In this document: positions 1 through 6,813 of the stretch, one piece after another
Numbering within the stretch: the stretch's first letter is position 1
Layout: each line of letters opens with the position of its first letter
From: Candidatus Njordarchaeum guaymasense
Lineage (GTDB): Archaea > Asgardarchaeota > Njordarchaeia > Njordarchaeales > Njordarchaeaceae
Direction: 5' to 3'
DNA: 20,152 bases
Assembly: GCA_030587605.1 (NCBI GenBank)
Contig: JAUQYT010000272.1
Span: 1 to 20,152, forward strand
Notes under the pieces: model-generated
Database searches by the model: none
What the model was told of the DNA's origin: nothing
Seen by the model: only the letters and a program-made list of their open reading frames with translations
Translations under genes and position numbers: made by a program

Positions 1-2
1 CC

Positions 3-260
3 GCTGCCCTGATAGCTTTGTTGTTACTAGTCTTGATCCCAGTGGCTTCAAGCAATCCTGACGGTTTGGAGAGAGTCGCCGGAGACCTAAGCGCAGGCGA
101 AGGTCAGCCAGTCTGGGGAGGGCTTTTGCCAGGTTATGGTTTCCCAGTGGGAAATGCGTGGCTTGGGACTTTCCTTGCTGGCATGATAGGAGTGCTGATC
201 GTGTTCGTTGCAATGTTTCTTGTGGCCAAACTAATCATGCTCAGGAGAATCAGCCGATAA
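3..260 (+). CDS. PDGLE-domain membrane protein (CbiN-like part of cobalt/nickel ECF transporter), 5' end cut by window
   Basis: The reading frame is open to the left edge, so the N-terminus is missing; a TTG at 18 lies inside a hydrophobic run and is probably internal. Visible from the left are a hydrophobic helix (AALIALLLLVLIPV), the signature PDGLERVAGD just after it, a loop rich in Gly and Pro, and a second hydrophobic helix (about the last 30 residues) ending in a basic cytoplasmic tail. The PDGLE motif after a first helix is the hallmark of CbiN and of C-terminal domains of CbiM/NikM. In that family it is the small auxiliary component that helps the S-component CbiM capture Co2+ or Ni2+. 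It sits directly upstream of the T and A components, the usual cbiM-N-Q-O order. Whether it is a separate protein or the tail of a CbiM fusion cannot be decided here. Confidence 0.82.
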   Translation, partial: AALIALLLLVLIPVASSNPDGLERVAGDLSAGEGQPVWGGLLPGYGFPVGNAWLGTFLAGMIGVLIVFVAMFLVAKLIMLRRISR

Positions 261-303
261 GAGAAGGAGTGCAGTCAGAGGCAAAGCGTCTTGAATACTA
301 ATC

Positions 304-1191
304 GTGTTGGGATGGTTTTCGTCCTTGTTTGGAGTGAAAGGTCTTCTCAAGTCCTTTAGGGAAATGGTTGATGTAGAAGGGTATGCTAAGCTGGACTCGC
401 CTGTTCATAGATTGGACCCTAGAGTGAAGCTCGTTACCACGTTGCTTCTTGCTTTTACTGCAGTCACGATTAAGAGCATCATTTCCATGCTTCTTCTGCT
501 TCTCGTTATATTGCTTGTTGCCCTGCTCTCAAGACTTCCTATGCGTAGTTTTCTCGGGCGAGCAACATTTTTCATTCCCTTCTTCGCTGGAATAATAGCG
601 CTACCTATCTTGTTCATTACTCCGGGTGTCCCACTTCTCTCCCTTGATTTTGGAGCAATTCACTTGGTTATATCCAAAGAGGGTTTTTCAACTGCGGCTC
701 TTTTCGTGTTTCGTGTTTGGCTTTGCGTTGCCTCAGTTATCCTGTTGCTTCTGACGACGGAATTCCCGAGGCTCATACGAGGTTTGGAGAAGCTTAGGGT
801 TCCAAGGGCCTTTACAATGATGTTGTCGATCACGTTCAGGTACATTTTCCTATCCATCGATGAACTCCTGAGAATGCTTAGAGCCAAAGAGGCAAGAACC
901 TTCGGGAAGCTTGGCGTAAGGCGCAGTGTGAAGCTCGCCGCCGGCGTGATTTCCACCTCCCTTGCCAGGTCATATGAGCGCGGCGAACATGTCTACCAGG
1001 CTATGCTAGCAAGAGGCTTCGATGGTAGTTTCAGGACTATAAGCGACCTTAAGCTAAGGCTGCCAGGCATCATCGGAGGGTTGGCCCTGGTTCTAGCCTC
1101 TTTTACCATACTTCTCGCTGACATGGGGACCATCCTTCCTTGGCTCGTGCCAACTCTGCGCGGATACATGAGGATGTTCATAGGGTGGTGA
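304..1191 (+). CDS. cbiQ: ECF transporter transmembrane T component (EcfT/CbiQ family)
   Basis: The T component of an energy-coupling-factor importer in the cytoplasmic membrane links the metal-binding S component to the ATPases. The protein (295 aa from GTG 304) has the family start HRLDPRVKL (residues 36-44), several hydrophobic helices (about 44-76, 88-107, 130-152, 255-275), and in the cytoplasmic region two Ala-Arg motifs, EART (196-199) and LARGFDG (235-241). These are the coupling-helix motifs by which EcfT grips the ATPases. It lies between the PDGLE gene and the ATPase gene, which points to cobalt or nickel as substrate, although EcfT itself does not set specificity. The start is uncertain: GTG 304 has no good ribosome-binding site close by, and ATG 364 (residue 21), preceded by AGGGA, would still keep the whole conserved domain. 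Confidence 0.9.
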   Translation: MLGWFSSLFGVKGLLKSFREMVDVEGYAKLDSPVHRLDPRVKLVTTLLLAFTAVTIKSIISMLLLLLVILLVALLSRLPMRSFLGRATFFIPFFAGIIALPILFITPGVPLLSLDFGAIHLVISKEGFSTAALFVFRVWLCVASVILLLLTTEFPRLIRGLEKLRVPRAFTMMLSITFRYIFLSIDELLRMLRAKEARTFGKLGVRRSVKLAAGVISTSLARSYERGEHVYQAMLARGFDGSFRTISDLKLRLPGIIGGLALVLASFTILLADMGTILPWLVPTLRGYMRMFIGW

Positions 1192-1200
1192 GCTAGGATC

Positions 1201-2007
1201 TTGAGGAAAGCTTTCACCGAACCAGTTGTTGAAGTTAGAGATCTGCAGTACTCCTACCCTGATGGAACTCGCGCGCTTCGCGGGGTTAATTTCAGGGTTT
1301 TGAGGGGTGAGAGTGTTGCGTTGCTCGGGCCAAACGGCGCTGGCAAGTCTACGCTTCTCCTGCACTTGGATGGGCTCCTGACGCCGGCAGCTGGCAGTAT
1401 AAGCATTCTTGGTAGGAGCACTTCTGAGAAGAAGAACTTGAAGTTCATTAGGTCTCAGGTGGGTCTAGTTTTCCAGAATCCCGATGACCAGCTTTTTCAG
1501 TCAACATTGTGGGACGAAGTCGCCTTCGGGCCACTCAACCTTGGCTTATCAAAGAATAGCATAGTTAGGCGAGTCAACTCAGCCCTCAAGATAGTTGGCC
1601 TGAGCGGACTTGAGAAGAAGGCTCCACACCACCTCAGCCTAGGTGAGAAGAGAAGAGCTGCCATCGCCACAGTACTGGCTATGGACCCTGAGATACTCGT
1701 CTTGGATGAACCCACTGCTAACCTTGATCCAAAAGGGACTAGCTCCACCATAGAACTGTTGCGGAGACTCAACGTTGCTGGAAAAACGATCATTATTGCC
1801 ACTCATGACGTGAATATTGTCCCACTGATTGCAGACAGGTGCTTCATAATGAGCTACGGGAGAATTACTTCGGAAGGACCAGTGGATGAGATTTTGTCAA
1901 ATGCGGGCATTCTCAGTGAAGCGAATCTGTGTCCACCTTATGTGGCACCGACATTTATGAAGCCAGCTGCAAAATACTATCAGGTTCGAAGAAGCAGTTC
2001 TACGTGA
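1201..2007 (+). CDS. cbiO: ECF transporter ATPase (CbiO/EcfA family)
   Basis: ABC ATPase that powers the metal importer from the cytoplasmic side. All nucleotide-binding motifs are present in a 268-aa protein: Walker A GPNGAGKST (43-51), Q-loop FQNPDDQLF (91-99, with the NPDDQ typical of CbiO/EcfA), ABC signature LSLGEKRR (145-152), Walker B ILVLDEPTANLDP (165-177) and switch His202 in THDVN. Nothing is degenerate, so it should be active, most likely as a homodimer because no second ATPase gene is adjacent. TTG 1201 starts 9 bases after the cbiQ stop, so the two are almost certainly co-transcribed and translationally linked. The last 8 bases overlap the convergent gene that ends at 2000. Confidence 0.94.
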   Translation: MRKAFTEPVVEVRDLQYSYPDGTRALRGVNFRVLRGESVALLGPNGAGKSTLLLHLDGLLTPAAGSISILGRSTSEKKNLKFIRSQVGLVFQNPDDQLFQSTLWDEVAFGPLNLGLSKNSIVRRVNSALKIVGLSGLEKKAPHHLSLGEKRRAAIATVLAMDPEILVLDEPTANLDPKGTSSTIELLRRLNVAGKTIIIATHDVNIVPLIADRCFIMSYGRITSEGPVDEILSNAGILSEANLCPPYVAPTFMKPAAKYYQVRRSSST

Positions 2008-2356
2008 CATACTCCTCTATCAGGGGTTTTCCTCCTTTTCTTCTTCTCTCCTTTTCGCGTTCCTCTGCGTCCATGTATGCTTTGAGTTCTCTGATGATCG
2101 CTTCCACGATTTTTGCTAGTCGATCAGGTTCCTTTTTCTTTTCTTCTCTGAGTAGTTTCTCAAGGTCCTCGCAGGGATACTTGGCCCCTCCTGGAAGAGC
2201 AAAAATCTGACGGAACCTTAGAAGCATGTAGTCTTCAAGTCGCTTTCTCATCGAAGGCTGCAATTCGTCCAGTTTCTCAGCGAAGTAGATAGAAGAGTAT
2301 TTGCTAATCAGGTTCATTATGAGTAGAAGGGACTTGTTACTCAAGCCTCCCTTCAC
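2000..2356 (-). CDS. Small charged protein of unknown function
   Basis: A 118-aa protein from GTG 2356; ATG codon 14 (2317) is an alternative start. I do not recognise the family. It has a short hydrophobic/aromatic N-terminal part, a middle stretch with LQPSMRKRLEDYMLLRFRQ that should be helical, a turn at FALPGGAKYPCEDL, and a strongly charged helical C-terminus (KLLREEKKKEPDRL, then AEEREKERRRKGG). No signal peptide, and a single Cys. Composition is protein-like (amphipathic helices, few rare residues). Its end overlaps the cbiO end by 8 bases in convergent orientation, and a TATA-like box lies upstream at about 2428-2435, which supports a real gene. A DNA- or RNA-bound cytoplasmic protein is possible, but that rests only on charge. 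Confidence 0.6.
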   Translation of the reverse strand: MKGGLSNKSLLLIMNLISKYSSIYFAEKLDELQPSMRKRLEDYMLLRFRQIFALPGGAKYPCEDLEKLLREEKKKEPDRLAKIVEAIIRELKAYMDAEEREKERRRKGGKPLIEEYVT

Positions 2357-2427
2357 CCTCTTTCTCTCGCATTCCTTAGAAACGGTCGACAGAAGATTGA
2401 TTGTTATGATTATTAGTGAGGGTTTAG

Positions 2428-2435
2428 TTATATAC
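2428..2435. promoter_or_regulatory. TATA-like box in divergent intergenic region
   Basis: TTATATAC lies between the small charged gene (-) and the PH-like membrane protein gene (+). Read on the minus strand it is GTATATAA, about 70 bases before GTG 2356, so transcription would start near 2405. Read on the plus strand it would start near 2460 and leave a long leader. The 246 bases from 2357 to 2602 hold no other gene I can support. Confidence 0.45.
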
Positions 2436-2602
2436 TTGTCGCGAGTAAGAAGAAAGGAGGATCGTGAACGCTCTTCGCATGGTTGACAACAGCGCCTCGT
2501 GCAATTCGAAGTTGTCAGAATCTTGGAGATATGATCATGGGTCTTTGATTGGAAGCAGGAGGTTATTCCTCCGTGACAAGGAAATCTGCTGAGAAGAGAG
2601 TT

Positions 2603-3085
2603 ATGGAACGCGTTCTGTTTACGGAGAAGCCTGAGACCGATACGGGGCTATTCGCGGCAGTCGCAGGTATCGTAGTGATGGACAACTTTGTTGTAGTGTT
2701 GCTCCTACTTTACCTTAGTCTTCCAGAGCTCGTAGTGATTCTTGTTCTTATTAGCAACATCTTAATATTCGGTCTCATTTACTCATACGTCCGGTTCAGA
2801 GAAGTCAGACTAACCAATCAGAGAATCTTTGTTCGATTTGGCATTTCCAGGACTTCGATACCGATCTCAAATATACGGTCGTTCACTGTCTCGGATCCTC
2901 CTAGTTGGACTACATGGACAGCTGGAGTTTCAGGTTGGAGGAGTAGAGTGGTGTACTGCTTCAAGAGCGCCTCCCCCTTTGTGATGATTGAGCGCGACAC
3001 CAAGAAACTCAGGAGAGTCTACTTCAATGTGAACGACCTGTCAAATTTCATCGTAAAACTAAAGAAACTTAAGGAGCCTCAATGA
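2603..3085 (+). CDS. Membrane protein with PH-like (bPH/YdbS-type) domain
   Basis: Preferred start ATG 2603 (160 aa), because AGAAGAGAG lies just upstream; an in-frame TTG at 2549 would add 18 residues. A short cytoplasmic segment (MERVLFTEKPETDTG) is followed by two close hydrophobic helices (roughly residues 14-36 and 42-62, the second ending YSYVRFREVRLTNQRIFVRFG). The remainder is strand-rich with the pattern RLTNQRIFVRFGISRTSIPISNI, typical of bacterial-type PH domains that follow two membrane helices (YdbS/YdbT-like, DUF304). The middle of the domain has an unusual Trp/Ser/Gly-rich loop (SWTTWTAGVSGW). The molecular role of this family is not established; membrane-bound scaffold or stress roles are discussed for relatives. 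It is probably co-transcribed with the phosphoesterase gene 37 bases downstream. Confidence 0.7.
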   Translation: MERVLFTEKPETDTGLFAAVAGIVVMDNFVVVLLLLYLSLPELVVILVLISNILIFGLIYSYVRFREVRLTNQRIFVRFGISRTSIPISNIRSFTVSDPPSWTTWTAGVSGWRSRVVYCFKSASPFVMIERDTKKLRRVYFNVNDLSNFIVKLKKLKEPQ

Positions 3086-3122
3086 GACCAAGCTATCAAT
3101 CATTGTTGCTGGTGGATTTGAG

Positions 3123-3854
3123 TTGAAGATGCTCATCGTCTCCGATTTTCACGGGAACCTGAATTCAGCTAGAGCTCTCACCAGCAGCAATTTACATGGA
3201 AAGGGAAGAGGAGAAATTGACACTGTAGTTATCTGCGGTGACCTCTCGGAGCTTGGTTCGATCGACAAGGGAACAGCCATTCTTGAAGAAATCCAGAGAG
3301 GATTTGAGAACGTGTTCTACGTGACGGGAAATCACGATCCACCTTCACTAATAGAATATGACGGCAAACTTAGTGGGCGGCTCCAAGGCAAGAAAGTCAG
3401 TTGTCTTCATGGCAAGGTAGTCAAGTTCCAAGACATAGCACTCATAGGACTCTCGGGTTTCTTTCCCCCATTCTATGGGAAGTGGGACGCAAAGGGTTCA
3501 CCAATAACCAGAGACGATGAGGCTGAGCTCTTCCTGGACAAGTTAATTACCAAGGCCGCTAACGAACTGGGCGCTGATCCGAGAAGGATTGTTCTGGTGA
3601 CTCATGATCCTCCTTTTGGAGTCTGTGACCTCTCAGTTCTTACGAGGACGAATGCTGGCAGTCAAGGAATAAGAAGAATTGTAGTGAAGTGGAAACCAGT
3701 AGCGGTATGCTGTGGTCACATACATGAAGGAAGAGGGATAGAGAAACTGGGTGAAACCCTTGTAGTGAACCCGGGATCAATACATTTTAGACTAGCCGCG
3801 AACCTAGGCGTAGGGAGCGAAGGTGGAGCCGAAGCACAACTAATAAAAATATGA
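3123..3854 (+). CDS. Calcineurin-like metallophosphoesterase
   Basis: A two-metal phosphoesterase with the full set of metal-binding motifs in a 243-aa cytoplasmic protein: SDFHGN (Asp8, His10), GDLSE (Asp40), GNHDPP (Asn70, His71), THDPP (His161) and GHIH (His199, His201). This is the fold of YfcE/MJ0936-like phosphodiesterases. The single-domain size suggests a small-molecule phosphodiesterase or phosphatase rather than a nuclease with accessory domains, but the substrate cannot be read from the sequence. TTG 3123 is followed by ATG 3129 two codons later and either could be used. It follows the PH-like gene by 37 bases in the same direction, so one transcript is likely. Confidence 0.9.
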   Translation: MKMLIVSDFHGNLNSARALTSSNLHGKGRGEIDTVVICGDLSELGSIDKGTAILEEIQRGFENVFYVTGNHDPPSLIEYDGKLSGRLQGKKVSCLHGKVVKFQDIALIGLSGFFPPFYGKWDAKGSPITRDDEAELFLDKLITKAANELGADPRRIVLVTHDPPFGVCDLSVLTRTNAGSQGIRRIVVKWKPVAVCCGHIHEGRGIEKLGETLVVNPGSIHFRLAANLGVGSEGGAEAQLIKI

Positions 3855-3863
3855 GATGGCAGC

Positions 3864-3882
3864 GCAAGATGCTTTCTCTTGC
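3864..3882. terminator. Possible bidirectional hairpin between convergent genes
   Basis: GCAAGA (3864-3869) and TCTTGC (3877-3882) form a 6-bp stem with a 7-base loop, in the 55-base gap between the convergent phosphoesterase and coiled-coil genes. There is no long T tract directly after it on either strand, so its role as a terminator is only suggested by position. Confidence 0.3.
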
Positions 3883-3909
3883 CACTACCAAGTTTTGATC
3901 TCGGGGGCG

Positions 3910-4650
3910 TTAGGGAGTCTTTACGAGTTTAATTTGATTTGAGCCTGTTTTCTCCACTATTCCTTTCAGCTCGAGAGAGTTTATTGTCTTGATGGCTTGC
4001 GCTGGAGGGATCTTAGTTGATTTCTTGAGGTCGTCGATGGATGCGAGACCATTTTCCTTGATGAGTCTGGCGACTATGGCGATCTCTGGGGGCTCTGCCG
4101 CTGCTTCCGTGAGCAGGAAGTCTGCTATTGGTTCCCTTTCAGCTAGTTCCTTGATTTTCCGCTGTGCATTCTCGAACCCTTCTCTTCTGTCTTGAAACTC
4201 TTTTTCATTTGCCTCCCTTGTGGTGTCTGTTTCCTGCTGTAGATCAGCTATAGTTTTCTCAGTCTTCTCAAGTTCATTTCTCGCTGTCTCGATCCTAGTC
4301 AAGTATTGTTTGAGTATGTCTTGATTTTTCATGAGTTCCTTCGTAGTGGAGTTCAACTCGGAGTTCAGTGCTGAGACCTTCTTGTCAGCTTCCCTGTTAT
4401 TCTGTTCTAAGGAGCTGATTCCTGACCTCAAGTTTTCCTTCTTCTCTTCAAGCTTCAGGATACTGTCGTCATGTCCAGCTATTCTCTTGTCAGCTTCCTC
4501 CAACTGAGCATTGATTTTGTCGACTTCTTCCAATGTCCTCTTGCTTTCCTCTGAGAATGAGCCAAGCATAGCCTCAAAGGTTTTACCCAGCTCAGAAACC
4601 CGTGATTCATTCTTTTGTATAAGATCCTTCAACCTACCAACCTCGGACAT
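3910..4650 (-). CDS. Coiled-coil protein with C-terminal winged-helix-like domain (second of pair)
   Basis: A 246-aa protein starting at ATG 4650 with GGGAGG ten bases upstream. Residues ~1-165 are almost entirely heptad-patterned coiled coil rich in Glu, Lys, Gln and Asn, with few Pro. The last ~75 residues (from IADFLLTEAAAEPPEIAIVA) look like a winged helix: a helix, then LASIDDLKKSTKIPPAQAIKTINSLELKGIVEKTG and a strand QIKLVKT. The helix-turn-helix-wing order with ELKGIVEK resembles archaeal wHTH domains. No signal peptide and no membrane helix. It follows its partner by 27 bases on the same strand, and both share length and architecture, so a heterodimer or paralogous pair is a reasonable inference. 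I do not recognise a named family; DNA-organising or membrane-remodelling scaffold roles are both open. Confidence 0.72.
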   Translation of the reverse strand: MSEVGRLKDLIQKNESRVSELGKTFEAMLGSFSEESKRTLEEVDKINAQLEEADKRIAGHDDSILKLEEKKENLRSGISSLEQNNREADKKVSALNSELNSTTKELMKNQDILKQYLTRIETARNELEKTEKTIADLQQETDTTREANEKEFQDRREGFENAQRKIKELAEREPIADFLLTEAAAEPPEIAIVARLIKENGLASIDDLKKSTKIPPAQAIKTINSLELKGIVEKTGSNQIKLVKTP

Positions 4651-4677
4651 TTGAGTTCAACCTCCCACCAGTCCTCC

Positions 4678-5424
4678 TCATATATCGAGGGAACGTAGAA
4701 CTTTGATTTCTCCTTTCATTTGATCGAACCCGAGAACTCCCCGCTTGGTCAATGCTCTGATTGTGGACTCGATCTCGTCCCGTCTTGAGAGCGTTGTTCG
4801 CTGAACGTGCTCAAGAGTCGCTGACTGCTGGTCGCGGAGCACATCTATGGTCTTTAACTCCGAGTAGCTCACCGCCTTCTCTCTCACCAGCAGACGTAGA
4901 GCCTTATGCTGAGCCTCTAGCAGACCGGACCTGCTAGTAGTCTCTTCCTGTGATTTCTTCAGTGAATCTATCTCGAAATCATGTTTCTTCTTCATAGATT
5001 GAAGATCGGCTTTCATCCTGTCCAGCTGGCGTTTCTTTCCCACTAAGGATGCGTCTAGTTCTTCGTGGTCTCGAATTGCGTTTGTAGTCCCATCTTTTGT
5101 TTCGGTCAGTGTCCGTCGAAGGTCGTTTATCTTTGAGGTCAGCTGGTCCGCGCTGGTGTTTTTCTCGGTGAGGGTTAGCTCCAGCTGTCCCTTCTTTTTC
5201 TCGAGCTCCGAGACATCTCCCTCAAGTTGCGCTATCTTCCTTTGCTTGTCTTCCTCAGTCCTACTTTTGTCCCTAAGCCTACTTTCAAGGCTCTTGACAA
5301 GGTGTAGAGTTGAGTCTATTCCAAGTGACACGCCTGACACTTCTCGGTCAATGAGGGCGGCCAGTTCCTTCGCCAATGCTTTCTCTTTGCTGAGCGAGGC
5401 CGATAAACTCGAAATATCGGACAA
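4678..5424 (-). CDS. Coiled-coil protein with C-terminal winged-helix-like domain (first of pair)
   Basis: A 248-aa protein. The frame closes upstream at a stop (5446-5448) and only TTG 5424 gives a normal start, with GGAGG about 12 bases before it. After a short N-terminal helix, residues ~45-175 form a long coiled coil (many E/K/L/Q; for example QLEGDVSELEKKKGQLEL). From about residue 178 (HKALRLLVREKAVSYSELKT) the protein becomes a compact helical domain ending ESTIRALTKRGVLGFD followed by strand-like GEIKVLRSLDI, a winged-helix pattern. It is the first gene of a two-gene unit, with a TATA-like box at 5488-5497. Function unknown; its similarity in plan to the following gene is the main clue. 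No Cys residues and no metal motif. Confidence 0.72.
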   Translation of the reverse strand: MSDISSLSASLSKEKALAKELAALIDREVSGVSLGIDSTLHLVKSLESRLRDKSRTEEDKQRKIAQLEGDVSELEKKKGQLELTLTEKNTSADQLTSKINDLRRTLTETKDGTTNAIRDHEELDASLVGKKRQLDRMKADLQSMKKKHDFEIDSLKKSQEETTSRSGLLEAQHKALRLLVREKAVSYSELKTIDVLRDQQSATLEHVQRTTLSRRDEIESTIRALTKRGVLGFDQMKGEIKVLRSLDI

Positions 5425-5487
5425 ACTCGGACACTTCCTCCATGCTTACAGTGATCAGTCTGATAAGTAATGACATGCATAGACTGG

Positions 5488-5497
5488 TATTTAAAAA
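5488..5497 (-). promoter_or_regulatory. TATA-like box for the coiled-coil operon
   Basis: On the minus strand the sequence reads TTTTTAAATA, a good archaeal TATA-type element. Transcription would start near 5466, leaving a leader of about 40 bases that contains the GGAGG before TTG 5424. The rest of the 228-base divergent gap to the next gene shows only a weak CTTTAAGT at 5566-5573 that could serve the plus-strand gene. Confidence 0.5.
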
Positions 5498-5652
5498 TCG
5501 GAGTCGTTTGAAGGCATGTTGCCTAAACTTGTTGCGAAAAACACAATTCGTCTCGGAAGGTGATCCTTTAAGTCTCGGCTCTCATATTGTTGAACACGCA
5601 AAGCTACTAATTGGGCACGGAAACCCCATATCGGTATAAGGAGATTTCCAAA

Positions 5653-6120
5653 ATGGAATCTGAATCTTTCAAGAATGTGAAAAGTCAAATCGGTCCTTGT
5701 GGAATTTGGTGTGGTAGCTGCGCAGCTGGCAGCGGAGCTACGGTTGAACTAGCGAGAAGGTTTGAAGAGCTGGCAAAGAAGTACGAGCTTGAAAAGTGGG
5801 TTCCGAAAGATTTTGATTTCAAAGAATTCATGAAGGGTCTTGCTTCCCTACAGAAGATGTCCGTCTGCCCAGGGTGTAAGGAGGGCGGTGGAAACCCCAA
5901 CTGCAAGATCAGGGTATGTGCTTCAAGCAGACAGGTTGACAACTGCGGTAGATGCGGGCAACTGATTGAATGCAAGAACTTCGAGTCGCTGGAAAGGAGC
6001 AATCCAAAGACAAAAGAAGTTCTGGTGAACGACTCGAGAAAGAGCCAAAAAGAGCTAATAGCTGAGTGGCTCCCTGTTCTGAAAACGAAATTCCCTCACG
6101 CCATTCTGTTCTTAGACTAG
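5653..6120 (+). CDS. DUF3795-type cysteine-rich protein
   Basis: Start ATG 5653 is chosen because AAGGAG lies 9 bases upstream (155 aa); an in-frame ATG at 5611 would add 14 residues with no such site. The protein opens with IGPCGIWCGSCAAGSG, then a helical segment (ELARRFEELAKKYELEKWV), then VCPGCKEGGGNPNCKIRVCASS and DNCGRCGQLIECKNFE. This spaced set of about ten cysteines, starting with the GPCGxxCxxC block, matches the DUF3795 family common in archaea and anaerobic bacteria. The family is thought to bind a metal or iron-sulfur cluster, but no activity is established. Cytoplasmic, stand-alone, and convergent with acxC (34-base gap). Confidence 0.8.
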   Translation: MESESFKNVKSQIGPCGIWCGSCAAGSGATVELARRFEELAKKYELEKWVPKDFDFKEFMKGLASLQKMSVCPGCKEGGGNPNCKIRVCASSRQVDNCGRCGQLIECKNFESLERSNPKTKEVLVNDSRKSQKELIAEWLPVLKTKFPHAILFLD

Positions 6121-6154
6121 CTTGCTATCAGTAGCTGCGGATCGTCCTAATACT

Positions 6155-6772
6155 TCACGCCTCTTCGCTCTTTTCTTCCTCTTCTTCTCCTGCCCACTTC
6201 TTTAGGACATCCACTGACTTGTCTTGAAACGAGATCTCTTTCTCTTTGCTTGGTTCGATCCCTTCGCACGGGAGGGATCGTCCAAGCCACTTTGTGTAGA
6301 AGCTTTCAACATCTGGGAGGAATTCGAATATAACTGGGTACCCCCGCGGGAATGATTCCACATCGAGAAGAGTCCCACATTTTGGGCAGTAGAATTCCCT
6401 GAGTTGGGTAACCTCGGGGTCAGGTTTCAGGAGGCCAGGAAATATCTCCTGAAGTTCTTCGTCAGTTTCTCTAACGTGGACCAGAGTTTTCAGTTTCCAG
6501 TTTTCTCTGTAGTCTCCGAGCTCTTCTCCGCAGAATGTCTTAACAATGAGTTTCCCATTCTTGCAGACGATAAAAAGGTGTTCATGGATGGGCAAAACTA
6601 TCTTTTCTTTCCAAGGAACTTTTTCTTGGAGCACTCTGATATACTTGTCGAATCTGTCTGGATCCTTTTCTGAGCTCATGAGTTCCTTTACTCTCGGCCA
6701 TGACAGTTTTCTGTCCACGAGGTCTCTTATTATCTCTTCAGAAACACTTTCGTCCTTCTTTTTGACTGACAT
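6155..6772 (-). CDS. acxC: Acetone carboxylase-type gamma subunit
   Basis: The small subunit of an ATP-dependent acetone-carboxylase-type enzyme. ATG 6772 is preferred because TGAGG lies 6 bases before it; the longer frame begins at GTG 6787. Family features are VPWKEKIVLPIHEHLFIVCKNG, GDYRENWK, and the metal-type pair YCPKCGTLLDVESFPRGYPVIFEFLPDVESFYTKWLGR near the end, which matches the conserved C-terminal half of the gamma subunit. Length (205 aa) is somewhat more than the ~170 of the Xanthobacter subunit because of a Lys/Glu-rich tail (EEEEEKSEEA). In the known enzyme this subunit binds zinc and forms part of the alpha2-beta2-gamma2 assembly. It is the last gene of the operon, 41 bases after acxB. 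The upstream half of the zinc site seems altered (see findings). Confidence 0.88.
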   Translation of the reverse strand: MSVKKKDESVSEEIIRDLVDRKLSWPRVKELMSSEKDPDRFDKYIRVLQEKVPWKEKIVLPIHEHLFIVCKNGKLIVKTFCGEELGDYRENWKLKTLVHVRETDEELQEIFPGLLKPDPEVTQLREFYCPKCGTLLDVESFPRGYPVIFEFLPDVESFYTKWLGRSLPCEGIEPSKEKEISFQDKSVDVLKKWAGEEEEEKSEEA

Positions 6773-6813
6773 GTTTTCCTCAGTCACCTTCCCGTAAGAT
6801 TCTCAGACACAGG

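Noticed and set aside
6245..6290. GGTTCGATCCC resembling a tRNA T-arm
   Set aside because: It is inside acxC in frame, and no acceptor, D or anticodon arms can be built around it.
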